DNA of 64,000 nt, from assembly GCA_951213105.1 (NCBI GenBank), contig OX578144.1, positions 83,155,015 through 83,219,014 on the forward strand. Direction: 5' to 3'. The notes under the pieces are model-generated. The model saw only the letters and a list, made by a program, of their open reading frames with translations, had not been told where the DNA came from and did no database searches. Below are positions 11,800 through 22,887 of the stretch, piece after piece. This DNA is from Amaurobius ferox (lineage: Eukaryota; Arthropoda; Arachnida; Araneae; Amaurobiidae). The position numbers were made by a program, and so were the translations under genes. Numbering within the stretch: position 1 is the first letter of the stretch; the number at the start of each line of letters is the position of its first letter.

Positions 11800-12718
11800 T
11801 CTGATGTGGGCAACACATGACTTTCCTTATATAATGTAATGAATTTACTACTTTTACAGTAAAATAAATAGGTTTTTCTTAGAGTAGATATTAATATTCT
11901 TTCCAAGATATTGAATTTTTGACAATTAGTTGTTACTTTCATTGATTTAGCGTCATTTTTATCCATTTGGCGAAATTTCCTTTAATTTTTCAACATTTCA
12001 AAAAGTCGCCAAGTTGGCGACATTCCGCCAAATTCGTCGCCAAAATCTCGCTAAGCGTTATGGACGAAGAAATAAGTTATTCTTGCAGCAGATAAATGAC
12101 TATTGCGTTCAAATACAAAAGTATTACTCAAAGTATATTTTTTCATGAATGGAACGAGCTAGATCTACGAGAATGATGTCATCCAATTCATCGCATGGTA
12201 TTACATATGAAAAGTGAACATGTTTCTCAGCAGTTAATATATTTTTTAATATATGGGATTTTTTTATAAATTTATTTGAAAAATGTGCAATATCTCGAGA
12301 ACGGTTCATATTAGCGTTCTAAAATTTATGTCAATCGTTTTCTAATGACAAATTACATAAGAAATGTCTATTTGCGTAACTTTATTAGTGGTTTTGATTT
12401 TTTGTTGATTTTTTCGAAATTTCATTCGCAAATTTTGGGGGGATCTCAACATTCGATTGAGTATAAAAACAATAGGCTTCCAGTGTTTACGTATTGTGAT
12501 TTCTGTAAAAAATTTGATTCGAATCGGTCCATTCGTTCGTCAGTTATCGTCTCCACAGACTCACACACACACACACACACACACACAGACATCACTTCAA
12601 AAATGCTTGATTCGTGATCAGGGATGCTTGAAACGTGCTCTCCCGTCGAAAACTCGAATTCGAATTTTCGACCGCGTCACAATACTTTCCTTATACATTA
12701 TGTATATAAGGAGAGTAA
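11800..12718 (+). mobile_element. Family A non-autonomous element, full length
   Basis: Complete copy, about 919 bp. Left end TCTGATGTGGGCAACACATG is a short palindrome (gatgtg/cacatg), followed by the subterminal 'actttccttatata' motif. Next comes a 20-bp periodic module rich in gccaaa/ttggcg (about 11930-12060), then a long conserved body, a (CA)n run (about 12561-12587), and a distal hairpin actttccttata/tataaggagagt (12684-12716). No coding capacity. Helentron-associated (HINE) architecture is likely but inferred; a foldback or TIR element of another class is the alternative. Confidence 0.87.
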
Positions 12719-12975
12719 TAATAATATGAATTAGTGGCGACGTTAGAAAAGGATTTTCTAAAAGTTTACACTACCCAGTAGTAATAAAACACAATTTGAT
12801 ATACTTTAGCTGCCAATGGGAAAAATTAAATATGTAATTATTGTATTATGCCCCGAGATAATATTGAAGGTATTTCCGTTATAATATGTTAACAGAGTTA
12901 AAATGTGCCCCATTTTAGGCTTTATTACTATCTGAAATAGATTTTACTACTCTGAAAAATTATCAACACATTTTT
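12719..12975. other. spacer between inverted family A copies
   Basis: 257 bp of AT-rich sequence between two family A copies in opposite orientation. No feature seen. Confidence 0.6.
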
Positions 12976-13846
12976 ACTTTCCTTGTATACATAATGTATA
13001 AGGAAACCCTGACCACGAATCACAACATTTTTTAAATGATGTCTGTGTGTGTGTGGGAAAGTATGTGTGTGTGTGTGTGTGTCAGTGAGGCTATGGAGAC
13101 GATAACTGACAAACGAATGGACTGATTCGAACGAAATTTGGTACAAAAATCACAATCCGTAAACACTGGAAGCCTATTGTTTTTAAACGTACTCGAATGC
13201 TCAGAACCCCCCTGAATTTTCGAGTGGAATTTTGAAAAAATCGTCAAAAAATTAAAACCGCTAATAAAGTTACGCAAATAGACATTTCTTATGTAATTTT
13301 TCATAAAAAAACGATTGACATAAATTTTAGAACGTTAACATGAACCGTTATCGAAATATTGCACATTTTTCAAAAAAAATATCAAAAAGTCATATAAAAA
13401 AAAATATTTCCTTTTGATACACATGTTCACTTTTCATATGTAATACCAAGAGATAAATTGGGTGACATCATTCTCGTGGATCTAGCTCGTTCCATTCATG
13501 AGAAAAGATACTTCGAGTAATACTTTTGTATTTGAACGCCAATAGTCATCTATCTGCTATAAGAATAACTTATTTCTCTGTCAGTAAAGCTTGGCGAGAA
13601 TTTGGCGACGAATTTTCGCGTAATGTCGCCAACATGGCGACTTTTTAAAATGTTGTCTTATTTACGAAAATCTCGCCAAATGGATTAAAATGATTCTAAA
13701 TCAATGAAAATGACGACTAATTGTCGAAATTTCAATATCTTGGAAAGAATATAAGTATCTACTATAAGAAAAACCTACTTTTTTTACTGTAAAAGTAGTA
13801 AATTCATTGCATTATATAAGGAAAGTCATGTGTTGCCCACATCAGA
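12976..13846 (-). mobile_element. Family A element, inverted partner
   Basis: Opposite orientation to the copy at 11800. The distal hairpin is at 12976-13006 (actttccttgtata/tgtataaggaaa), then a small deletion that removes most of the 'gtattgtgac...gagagcacg' block, then the (GT)n run, the conserved body, the gccaaa module (about 13590-13690) and the terminal palindrome ending CATCAGA at 13846. Together with 11800-12718 it makes an inverted repeat with arms near 900 bp. Confidence 0.87.
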
Positions 13847-14699
13847 TTTTTTTAAGTGTGTAGGTGTCACATTTAATGATAACCATTAACCATTGTGAAC
13901 AAGCCAATTGTGGGTAGAAAAGTCTCGTAAAAATATATAACTTGTTATGAAACTAAATTATGAAGCTGTATATAATATATATTGTAAGAATTTTAATTAC
14001 TTATATATTTTTATTACCTGTGACTTATCTTTTATTGAAAGTGGTCTGATGAGCACATGCAAAAATAAAATAAAAATGAAATTAGACCCAACGTTGAGCT
14101 TCTTATGAAACTACATTTGCCTTATATATATATAGACTATTGCATTCATATATGCTGGAAACTAGATAGGCATACAATTAATATTGACACGTAAAATTAT
14201 ATTTGCATATTATCTATAGATCGTAACCGTCCAAATTTTAGACAACACTGAAATTACATTTGAACAAACTGTATCAACGTTGTGCGTCCTAATTTGAATA
14301 CAAACTATTTGCTCTTGAATATGCGGGCAAAGTTCCACCGACATGCCATAAAACTGGAACACTCATTACAATTGGGCGTATGCAGTTGAGTTGTCTCTAT
14401 GCAGTCTAAGATTACGGTGCAACGCAAATGGCATCATGGATTTGTGAAATAATTAGATTTTGGTTCAGTGAGAAATGATGATAATGGAAATGGAAGGCGG
14501 CTTGTAGAATATTTGTATATAGCTTATGATATAGACGAGTATTTACAATGTAATCCTACATGCTGAATATACGTTATTTTGAAGTTTATCTATGTGTAGT
14601 CTTTAAAATAAATTAATCTGCTAGAATAAAATTATATCTAAAAATTGTATAAAAGTTACAAATAAAAATTGATAGAGCGTTATAATTTATAATTATCGA
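13847..14699. other. AT-rich stretch, nothing recognised
   Basis: No supported feature. Lies between family A and a possible transposon remnant. Confidence 0.55.
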
Positions 14700-15122
14700 T
14701 TCAAGGGATAAATTTTATAAGCTGTATAATCAGCAACCCTGTCCCATGAGCCAAATGTGAATCGGCCTATGGAATCATTTTTGTGACCTTGATTCTCTTG
14801 ATATGATAAGAGCTACTGTTGAGAAAGCAGTAATGCGATTTAACTTGCTTTCAGAAAATAGTGGAAGCCAAATTGAAGATGATTTGTAACACGTTTTAGA
14901 AACGATTAAAAACTTTTTAAACCGACTTCTTCATGTCTTATTTCGTTTAACAATATTGCATGCAGCGCCATGCTGACGATGAGTTTTTGAACATTTTTTT
15001 TTTGTTGCGGAAAATAAAATCCCATGATCTCCTGTAAACTATTACCAAGTGTGATAACATTCTGTCCAGTAGTTTTCCTTTTATGGCAAAGTGGAACTCT
15101 AATTATAAAGACCCTGTATAAT
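14700..15122 (+). pseudogene. possible 3' end of a DNA transposon
   Basis: A stretch around 14790-14890 can be read as a degenerate C-terminal tail (residues like VMRFNLLSENSGSQIE before a stop), reminiscent of the ends of short spider or insect transposases. About 230 bp later comes a terminus-like 'aagaccctgtataa', similar to the 'accctgtat' terminus at 38768. I could not find the catalytic region. The call rests mainly on the end and is weak. Confidence 0.3.
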
Positions 15123-15186
15123 CAAAATGTAGATAGTCAATAAAGGTAACGGATTCATGGTGGCTAATTTAAAGGTTGTTGATTGC

Positions 15187-15300
15187 ACATACATTTTGAC
15201 AGCTGACATATGGGACATCGTGTTAACTGTTTAGGTCAAGCTCCTACTTTTAATGTGCAGACCTAAACAGTTAATATTTTCAACTGACAAAATGTATATG
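15187..15300. repeat. foldback element with a perfect 15-bp stem
   Basis: TTAACTGTTTAGGTC (15223-15237) and GACCTAAACAGTTAA (15260-15274) are perfect reverse complements with a 22-nt loop. The pairing continues outward imperfectly: 'acatacattttgacagctga' on the left against 'tcaactgacaaaatgtatat' on the right, with about 16 extra bases on the left arm. Probably a small MITE-like foldback; a transcribed hairpin cannot be excluded. Confidence 0.7.
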
Positions 15301-15888
15301 CTTTCTAAGGGGTGTTATAAAAATTTGATACATTAAAGAAGGACTTTATATTTTCAATTTTCATGGACTTAAATTTAAAATTTAATTAAACTTTATGCAA
15401 TTCTGGTTTAAATCATCACAAAAATAATAAAAAATAATAAAAAAATAATACAGTCTGGCCTGCATTTACTTTAATAGACAAGAACACCAATTAAATATGT
15501 TCAACCGCGAATTGTTGTATTACCAAGTCGTCCATTCATATATGTAACACATATATACTACATATATGGGTATGCTGCAAACCAAATAACTTATAATATT
15601 TTCCTTTTTTTTCGTTGTATAGTTTAAAAAATAACTAAATAGAAAGAGATATTCATATTTAGTAAATAAGAAGGAGAACGTTAATTTTATTCTCAAATTT
15701 TATTCGTTAAATCGAAAAGAAATAGTTACTTTGGAGGAAACATAAAAAATTTATAGCGACTTCGACTCGAATATAGTTAGTGTAAGGATAATTTTAATAA
15801 ACTGACTTCGTTATGTGGATATTTGTTAAACAGTAGTTAGAGGGTATACATATTTTTATTATCTATATACCATATAACATTTTTATTA
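15301..15888. other. AT-rich stretch, nothing recognised
   Basis: No gene or named repeat. Ends at the A that precedes the outer Helitron's TC end. Confidence 0.5.
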
Positions 15889-16198
15889 TCAATATATATA
15901 AAACTGTTTTTCTGTTTATTTGTTTGTTAGTCTGTTCCATAAACACATCTTCAGTTTTTGACAAATGTTTTTTCCTTCATATTTGATAAGATTATTCTCA
16001 GCTATAATACAGGCCTATGTTTCGATTTGAAGGTTCAGGGGTTGACGAGATATTAATACAAAAAAAATATTTTATAGAAATAGCAATGGACTGATAATTA
16101 TTTTCTGAAACTTTATTTGACAAATAGAATATTATGTTACTTAGCAACGAATTAATTCAATACGGCAGACACTTTTCATTCAATTTATGGAATTAAAA

Positions 16199-17737
16199 TC
16201 GATATAAATAAAATTGAAAATCGGTCTATCTGTCTGCTTGTCTCATCATCACGGGAGAACGACTGAACCAAATTTGATGAAATTTTGTGGGTAGTCTTGA
16301 AATAGCCCCACTTAAAATTTAGTCCATGTTTCGAGTTTCTAAGACTAAGGGCTATCTGGATATTAATCGAAAACGAAACTTTTCCCTAGAAGTTCAACTC
16401 TCTAACTCCCTGATTCCTCCAAACGAAAAAGGTTGGAAGTCGCTGGTTTAAAACTTGAAAGTGAATTAAAACTCAACTCTATCTCTGAGTTTGATGGGAG
16501 TTTATTGCGCTAATCAGTCACTTTTGAAAGTATTAAGAAATCAAAATGGTTATTTAATTATCAGCATTTTGTGAGGAAGATTCTTTCTTATATTATGTTG
16601 CTCACCAACGCAATTAAATCAAATGTGCTTGTTTATGTTTATTATTATTTTTTCGATTTGAATAATAAATAAATGGATATAAAAATATATCTTATAAATA
16701 AACGGTTTGATTTTTCTTTTAATTATAATAATTGCGGACTGCATACATCACTTTCATTTTTTTTGACAAAGAGTTTTCAAACTTATATATTGTGTTTAGA
16801 CAATAAACTCATATATTGTGTTTAGCCAATAAACTCATTTAGAGTCGATTATTAAAACAGAATAAGAGCAGAACGACAATGTCTTCTAATATAATTTTAG
16901 TGTTTTCATTCAGCATATACAAACGGGAACAGGATGTTTTATTCTTCAGATCTGTAAATTCAGATCTACGAATTTGATGGGATATCGCTAACTTGGAAAC
17001 TTTTCTTAAACGGTGCCAAATTGACGGAAATATCGCCAAATTGATAAAAACGACGCTAAATCAATGAAATTAACTTTGTTTTGTTAGAAGACAGTATTGA
17101 AATTATGTTTCGGTACGGTAGCATTTGTCTGTCAGTCCAACAGTCGTACTTAACACATGTAGGAAATTTTTAAAATGCTGCTAAATTGATAAAAATGTTA
17201 GTAAATCCATAAAAATAAATTGATAAAATTGTGCTAAATAAATTAAATTAATTGTATTTTGTTAGGGTATAGTATTGTGATGATGTTCCTTCATTTTGTC
17301 GCCAAGTGGGACTGTCAGTTCTACAGTCCCACTTGGCGATGAATTTGGCGGTTTTTAAAATTTCGCTAAATTGGCGAAAATGTCGCCAAATTGATAAAAT
17401 TACGCTAAATTTATTAAAATGACACTAAATAGAAAATTCAATATTTTGCATAATTAAGCGCGATTTTCTAGATAATCTGTCGTGTTGTGAGAATTAAGAA
17501 ATATTTTTTACAAAATTTGTTTACAAACTGGAATAGAATGCTTTATTCTTCAGATCTATGAAGATAATTTTGCATATCGAGCCCAGAGATTATTATATAG
17601 TTTACAGAAGAATTAAATTAAATATTTTAAAATATTTTCAATAAAAAAGTCATTTAGAATACTATAGGAATTTACACATAATTGTGAATGTTAAGTTTAT
17701 ATTATATTTTCCGTACGAAGAACGGGTATATTGCTAG
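16199..17737 (+). mobile_element. inner non-autonomous Helitron
   Basis: Left end TCGATATAAATAAAATTG, preceded by A at 16198; right end CTAG (17734-17737), followed by T. A hairpin ccgt/acgg (17711-17724) lies about 10 nt before CTAG. A (TCTG)-rich patch follows the left end. Inside there are gccaaa-rich modules (about 17020-17070 and 17335-17420), a perfect hairpin at 17300-17338, and an internal partial copy of the family's right end (about 16915-16980). About 1.54 kb, non-coding. Confidence 0.7.
17300..17338. repeat. perfect 16-bp hairpin within the Helitron
   Basis: CGCCAAGTGGGACTGT and its exact reverse complement, separated by 7 nt. It is the strongest short inverted repeat in this region and sits inside the inner Helitron. 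A weak, degraded version of the same motif (ctgtcagtccaacagtcg) occurs at about 17126-17148. Confidence 0.85.
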
Positions 17738-18198
17738 TTATAAATAAATTAATAAAAAATATATAAGATATTATATTTTTGATTCAGTTTTATTAGTTAC
17801 GGATTTAGGATATAATATTCGGGGAGTGATTAATATCTTCAATTTAAGTCATCTGCTTTATGTAGGCAAAGATTTTTTTTCACATTCATGTATTTCTTAT
17901 TGTGTTTAAGCGATTGTACCAACAGCATAAAAATAGCAAGTGTTACCATCATTTTATCGTATTCATTTGGGGGTATGTTATTTTCATTTTTTTGTACATT
18001 GGTTTACAAACGGGTCTAGGATTCTTCATATTTGTCAGTGCGGAAAATTTTGTATAGCAAGACCAAGGATTATTATTCATTTATTTCTGTTAACGAAATT
18101 AGGTATTTTAATAAAATCTTTTGAAGAACAATAGCATTTAGAATGCTACTAGCGTTTTCTTATTTTTAATGATGAGCAACATCGGGTATATCAGCTGG

Positions 18199-19224
18199 TT
18201 GTGCATAAAAACCAGATGTGGCCTGTCATAGGTTCAAAGTTATGTGATTTGAAACACTTAATTAAAAGTTTGGTCATGCTTAATGTAATCCCATGACAAA
18301 ATTCATTTATGAAAACTTTATTAATTTCCCAAAACCTCCACTGCTTCTAAAACACTGTACATCCTACACATAAATTAACAACACTTGTCTAATACTGTAT
18401 CTACGGTACATGCTATAGACGTGTTCTTGAAATTTTCCTTTGAAATACCCAAAAATAATTTTAAATCGATTTTTCTAGCAAATTTTATCTTTATCGAAAT
18501 CTCTAGTTTTAGGGCAGTACTTTAAAAGCTCTTCAAAAACTTTCCTAATTAATGGAAAAATTTCCTTTGATCATATTTTACAAAAATACTCCACGTATTT
18601 CTACATGCTAACGATGGAATCTAAAATTCATGTTTCAAAATATTTACATTTTAAAACATGAACTTGTTATTTTTTCCTCTGGTAGTAATAAATGTTTTTT
18701 TCAAGTCAGAAACACTGCATCCATTACATGGAAAATATCATCCATCTTTAAAAGCCTCTGTTTGCATTTAGATAAGACATAACAGTCTAAATTTATGTAT
18801 TACTTGTCTACTCCAAACGTTAATGCAGATGTATTTTCTTGCATTATGATTGTATAAAAAAGGCGAATTCAGTCGTTTGCAACCGTGGTTACATGGAATA
18901 TTGAATTATGAAAAACATGTACAATGATCTTTAAAATCAAATATTAAAAAATTCAAGTGTTCGAAAATTTACTATTTTTAGAAATTTAAAATATATTTCA
19001 CCCTTCCTTGTATATTTTACATCAATCCCCGTCTATTTAGCCAAATGCAATATTTTTCAGAAACATAAAAAATAAGCTTATAATTGCAACACTTTCCATC
19101 CCCCTGCTTGGGCTTACCTGACATTCGTCTGGAACTAATAATTTTCAGTGTTGGGACACATACGACATCTGAAAGAAACTAATAATTTTCAATATTGAAA
19201 GTCTTCCGACCCGAGTTTTATTTC
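18199..19224. other. AT-rich stretch, nothing recognised
   Basis: No supported gene. A short direct repeat, 'aactaataattttca', occurs near 19133 and 19171. Confidence 0.5.
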
Positions 19225-19470
19225 CGGCCCTTCTCAAACTGTTCCCGTGTTTATGCTCAGTACGAACCCATTAAATCTGCGAGTTCGAAAGTCCTTTTAA
19301 GAAGTTGATTACAGGGAAAGGAGAGTTCAGGCCATGTGGATGTTGCCTCCACTGTGTCCCGGTCGGAATTGGGTGGCACTATCCCGGTCGTCCAAACAGA
19401 CCCCTTACAATTTCGAGCAGATCAGACGGTCTGGGCCAAAAGAAAGGGTCTTCCGACACAGGACAGCAAA
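19225..19470 (+). mobile_element. degenerate copy of the SINE 1 body
   Basis: Body sequence of the SINE family defined at 26868, 32476 and 42437, but strongly mutated: 'gttcccgtgtttatgctcag', 'cgaaagtcctttt', 'atgtggatgttgcctcca', 'cggaattgggtggcact', 'gtcgtccaaacagacc' and 'cagacggtctggg'. Head region not recognisable. An old insertion compared with the TSD-bearing copies. Confidence 0.75.
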
Positions 19471-19724
19471 AGGTTAATAGTAAAAACGCCGTATTCAAGT
19501 TGGCTAAAAATCAGAAATACATTAAAAAAATGCAAATATCTGCAAATCAATGTTTGCAGATAATTGCTTGCCTCCAAGAAGTCAATATGTACAATTTTAG
19601 AACTTCTCTTGACCTAACTAAAATTATTTATATCTATAGAAAATATGTGCTAACAGCTGGCTTAAGTGACCTAAAAATAAATATACGACATCGATTACAA
19701 CATAAATAGTTGGATACATATAAA

Positions 19725-20755
19725 TAGTTGAATACATATATGAATACATTTGGTGAAGCCACCACGCGCTGCAATAAATGCGTCAACACAACGTGGTATT
19801 GAATCAAACAGATTTTGAATTTGTATCTGAGGAAACATATTCCAGATTGGTTCTATCCGAACCCAAAGTTCAACTATATTAGATACGGGGCGAGCGTTAC
19901 TAGCGAGATGCCTGTCGACGAAATTTCAGACATGTTCAATAGGCGGTATAGCCGGTAAATAGCAGGCCAAGGAAGAAGCTGTGTATGTTGTGCTGGAAAA
20001 AAGTCTCAGACATTTCTAACAACATGTGGACGGGCATTGTCCTGTTGAAATATAGCTCCAGGAATACGTTGAAGGAAGGGTACAACTTCAGGTTCCAGAA
20101 TTTTTCTGATAAACCGGTTGCTGTTGAGATTACCCACAATTATTTGCAGCTGAGATCGACCAAGATACCGAATGGCACCCCAGACCATTACGCTTGGCGT
20201 TCGTCCAGTATGGCTTTGGATAACGCACTCCGGAAGATGACGTTAACCGCTATAACGTCAATCGTGTATGCGGACATCACTGCATCCCAAATTAAAGCGG
20301 GATTCATCGGAAAATACGACTTGTTGCCAATAGGCACGCTAGTGTCTATGTTGATGAGTCCATTGTAGTCGCAGGCGTCAATGCTTTAGCGTCTAGGGAA
20401 TCCTGTTCAAAGGAATTCTTGCACGCAGTTCACGGTGCAGGAGACGCCGACGAATTGTTGGAGAAGAAAATGATGCACCTGCAGCAGTGCTTCAACGTTC
20501 TACCAACTGTCGAAATGAAGCTGCACGGTCCATCACTGTCATGCGGATGAGGTGTCTATCATCCCGTGCTGGCGTAACATTTCATCGTCCACTGCCGGAT
20601 TTGAGACTCGTCGGGTTCTCTTCAGTCCACTACATTCACACTCGCATCACTATAGTGGCATTGCGCTCCATACGAACTGCTATTGCACGATAAGAAACCC
20701 TCTCTACGAAGGCCGATCATTCGTCCCCGTTCAAACTCCGTAACTTGCTCACATG
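19725..20755 (-). pseudogene. Tc1-like transposase pseudogene
   Basis: Read on the minus strand, fragments in different frames line up with a Tc1 transposase. In order there is an N-terminal VTEFERGRMIGLRREG (about 20755-20700), RHLIRM and TIRRRLLHR helix-turn-helix pieces, the first catalytic Asp block VVFSDESRFNL (about 20330-20285), MVWGAI (about 20188), the second Asp block QQDNARPH (about 20030), a damaged third block (PAIPPIEHV), and the C-terminal IQNLFDSIPRCVDAFIAARGG tail (about 19800-19740). Several stops and frame changes make it non-functional. Flanking sequence to about 19710 and 21000 may be the transposon's ends, but I did not resolve the inverted repeats. Confidence 0.9.
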
Positions 20756-20999
20756 GAGCCTTCTGTCGACGTAGTGCGATAGTGATTTCTCATGAAACGT
20801 TTTCCGCTGGCAGACAGCTACAGACTATTTTCAACATCCTACTATAGCTCTATTTATACGGCTAAAACAGCAGTTCAGAGGGCGCTGTCCAGCCCACGCA
20901 TAAACGGTGACTCTGACATTCTAGTCATTTGCATAGCATACCTAATTTGCATTTGCTGTAAGTTTTAGCTCAGTCGCGTGATTCCTTCATGGTGTTGCG

Positions 21000-21730
21000 A
21001 TTTTTACAAACGTAAGTTTATATCAATCAGTTTTAAATGCAAAGATGACCCTTCTTCACCAGAAAATTAGACAATGAAGTCACTACAGTAAATATATATA
21101 TTTTTTCAATAAAACTTGACCACTTTCACCTTTTGATCTCTAAAATCATTTGATACATTTAATCAAATCTTTACACTATTAATAACGAAGCATTTATGTT
21201 TTCGAACAATTTCCATGGTTCCCAGGTTAATAAATATATGATTTGATGAATTAATGATCAATTTAAACGTAAAGCAAAATTCTTACGTAAAGGAGGAGTT
21301 TACTTTTACCGTCATACGAGGAAGGTTATTTACATACTTTTTTCGACAAGTCATATCCAATTTTGCATATTGTACAGTTGACATTTGCCAAACAGGGGGT
21401 TATGTAAATTTTTTAAAAGATCATTTCCCGAGTAGCATAAAATAGAGCGAATTAATTTACCCTTATTGCGGAGTAGTCATTGTAATAGGATCAGATTTTG
21501 TTTTATTCATTGAACAAAATCTTTCGAGCTGGTTTTAATTCCCGTTTTCAAATTGTTTTTAACACGATCTGCTTTTTTAGTAAAGTACGTGGAGCTTTTA
21601 TGAAAGCTTGTGCGTCTTGGGTATTTTTCCTAACTCTCTCTGTAGGGAAGTCCTTGTGTTAACTTTTAAGCCCAGCACCTTCCGTTTCACAATTCGCTAA
21701 GGAGCATCTCTGTGCGCACATTTCTAATGT
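21000..21730. other. AT-rich stretch, nothing recognised
   Basis: No supported gene. Becomes less AT-rich toward 21640. Confidence 0.5.
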
Positions 21731-21927
21731 TCACAGGATGGACAATTCCCAATTAGCATATCCAAGCATTACCTCAAGCGCTCCGTTGCAACGGACTGTT
21801 TGAGACCGTCCTTCTGCATTAGTATCCCCAATATCACAACAATTTCCATTAACCTTGACACAGATTGGCACATTTTCATCTTTGTCACATGTCACTTTCG
21901 AATGTGTTGCTTCAGCATCATTTTGCG
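21731..21927 (-). CDS. possible cysteine-rich exon or ORF
   Basis: Minus-strand open frame of about 65 codons without an ATG, in a patch noticeably less AT-rich than its surroundings. The frame has cysteines in the order C-x8-C-x6-CC-x15-C (VTCDKDENVPICVKVNGNCC in the middle), then a possible donor GAG|GTAATG with exon end near 21773. A convincing acceptor is not visible; there is no pyrimidine tract in front. It may be an exon of a secreted cysteine-rich protein or a piece of an unrecognised repeat. I cannot assign a family and do not claim one. Confidence 0.25.
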
Positions 21928-22887
21928 TGTTTATTTATTTTTTGTTATAAAAATGATCTGTCAGTTTTGAATTGAATATTTAAAACTTAAAGTTAAGAGC
22001 TGTTTTAGTCTTTTTACCTTCACATTTCACCCGTAAATGAATGCTTCCTCTTAGGGTGAACTTTGTATATCTTAATTCCTACATTTATTACGATTGATAA
22101 TTTTTATATTTATTGTTAGAATTTATCGTTCCTATATTTTCTTACAATGATGAACGAACGGAAACAGTAGTAAGTAGTTTTCTATGAAGCACTTTCAGTC
22201 CCATAAGATAATCCCCTTCCCACTTCTGCTCACCAAACTGTCTAAGAACCAAGGTTAAAATATTTATTCAAGTTCTATATAAAAAATTATTGTTTCAAAG
22301 AATTTGAAAGAGTTCTTAGTTCGCTAAAATTTCGTGACACTTATTTAACTATTCTTGGCCATTTTCTCTGTCTGGTAGGTAAAAATGCTTTATCATATTG
22401 AGAAAACTAATGTTATTTTACAGCAAATGCCATCAATCTCAGTTAAGCGCTAGTTGTATTTTTTTAAAAATTGGTTTAACTTGTTTTGTAAATCATCTGT
22501 TTATAAAAATTCTGTATATAAGAATCTAATACAGGAGTTAAGTACAGTTATGTTTCCGTAACTATAGGTAAAAAATGTTTTGAATACTAGACGTGAAATA
22601 CAATAAATTCGCAAATCTTGTATTTGAACTTTCAAAATTATTTTTAATTCAGTACATAATTTATTCTTTTGAGATTTTTTATTTCATGAAATTGGTTTCA
22701 GCATTTCAGTTTCAGCTCTATTTTTTTTCTTTACATCATAAGTATACAAAATGAAGTTTAAAAAGTTGTAAGCACATTTCCATACACCGATACCAACAAA
22801 TAGTGCTCTCATTTTTTTCCAAACGTAGCACTGATAATACATCAATCATATTAAAAAAGACAAAGAAAACGAATTCTGCATTACTTT
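21928..22887. other. AT-rich stretch, nothing recognised
   Basis: No supported feature before the family B fragment. Confidence 0.5.

Larger units (their letters stand above)
15889..18198 (+). mobile_element. outer non-autonomous Helitron, split by an inner copy
   Basis: Left end TCAATATATATAAAACTG preceded by A (15888). Right end CTGG (18195-18198) followed by T, with a small hairpin gatg/catc (about 18170-18182) upstream. These are the textbook Helitron signals: 5' TC, 3' CTRR, subterminal hairpin and insertion between A and T. Its right part (about 17985-18150: tttacaaacggg, aggattcttcat, ggattattatt, catttagaatgcta) matches the right part of the inner element, so both are one family. Without the inner insertion it would be about 770 bp. 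No Rep/helicase is present. Confidence 0.65.
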
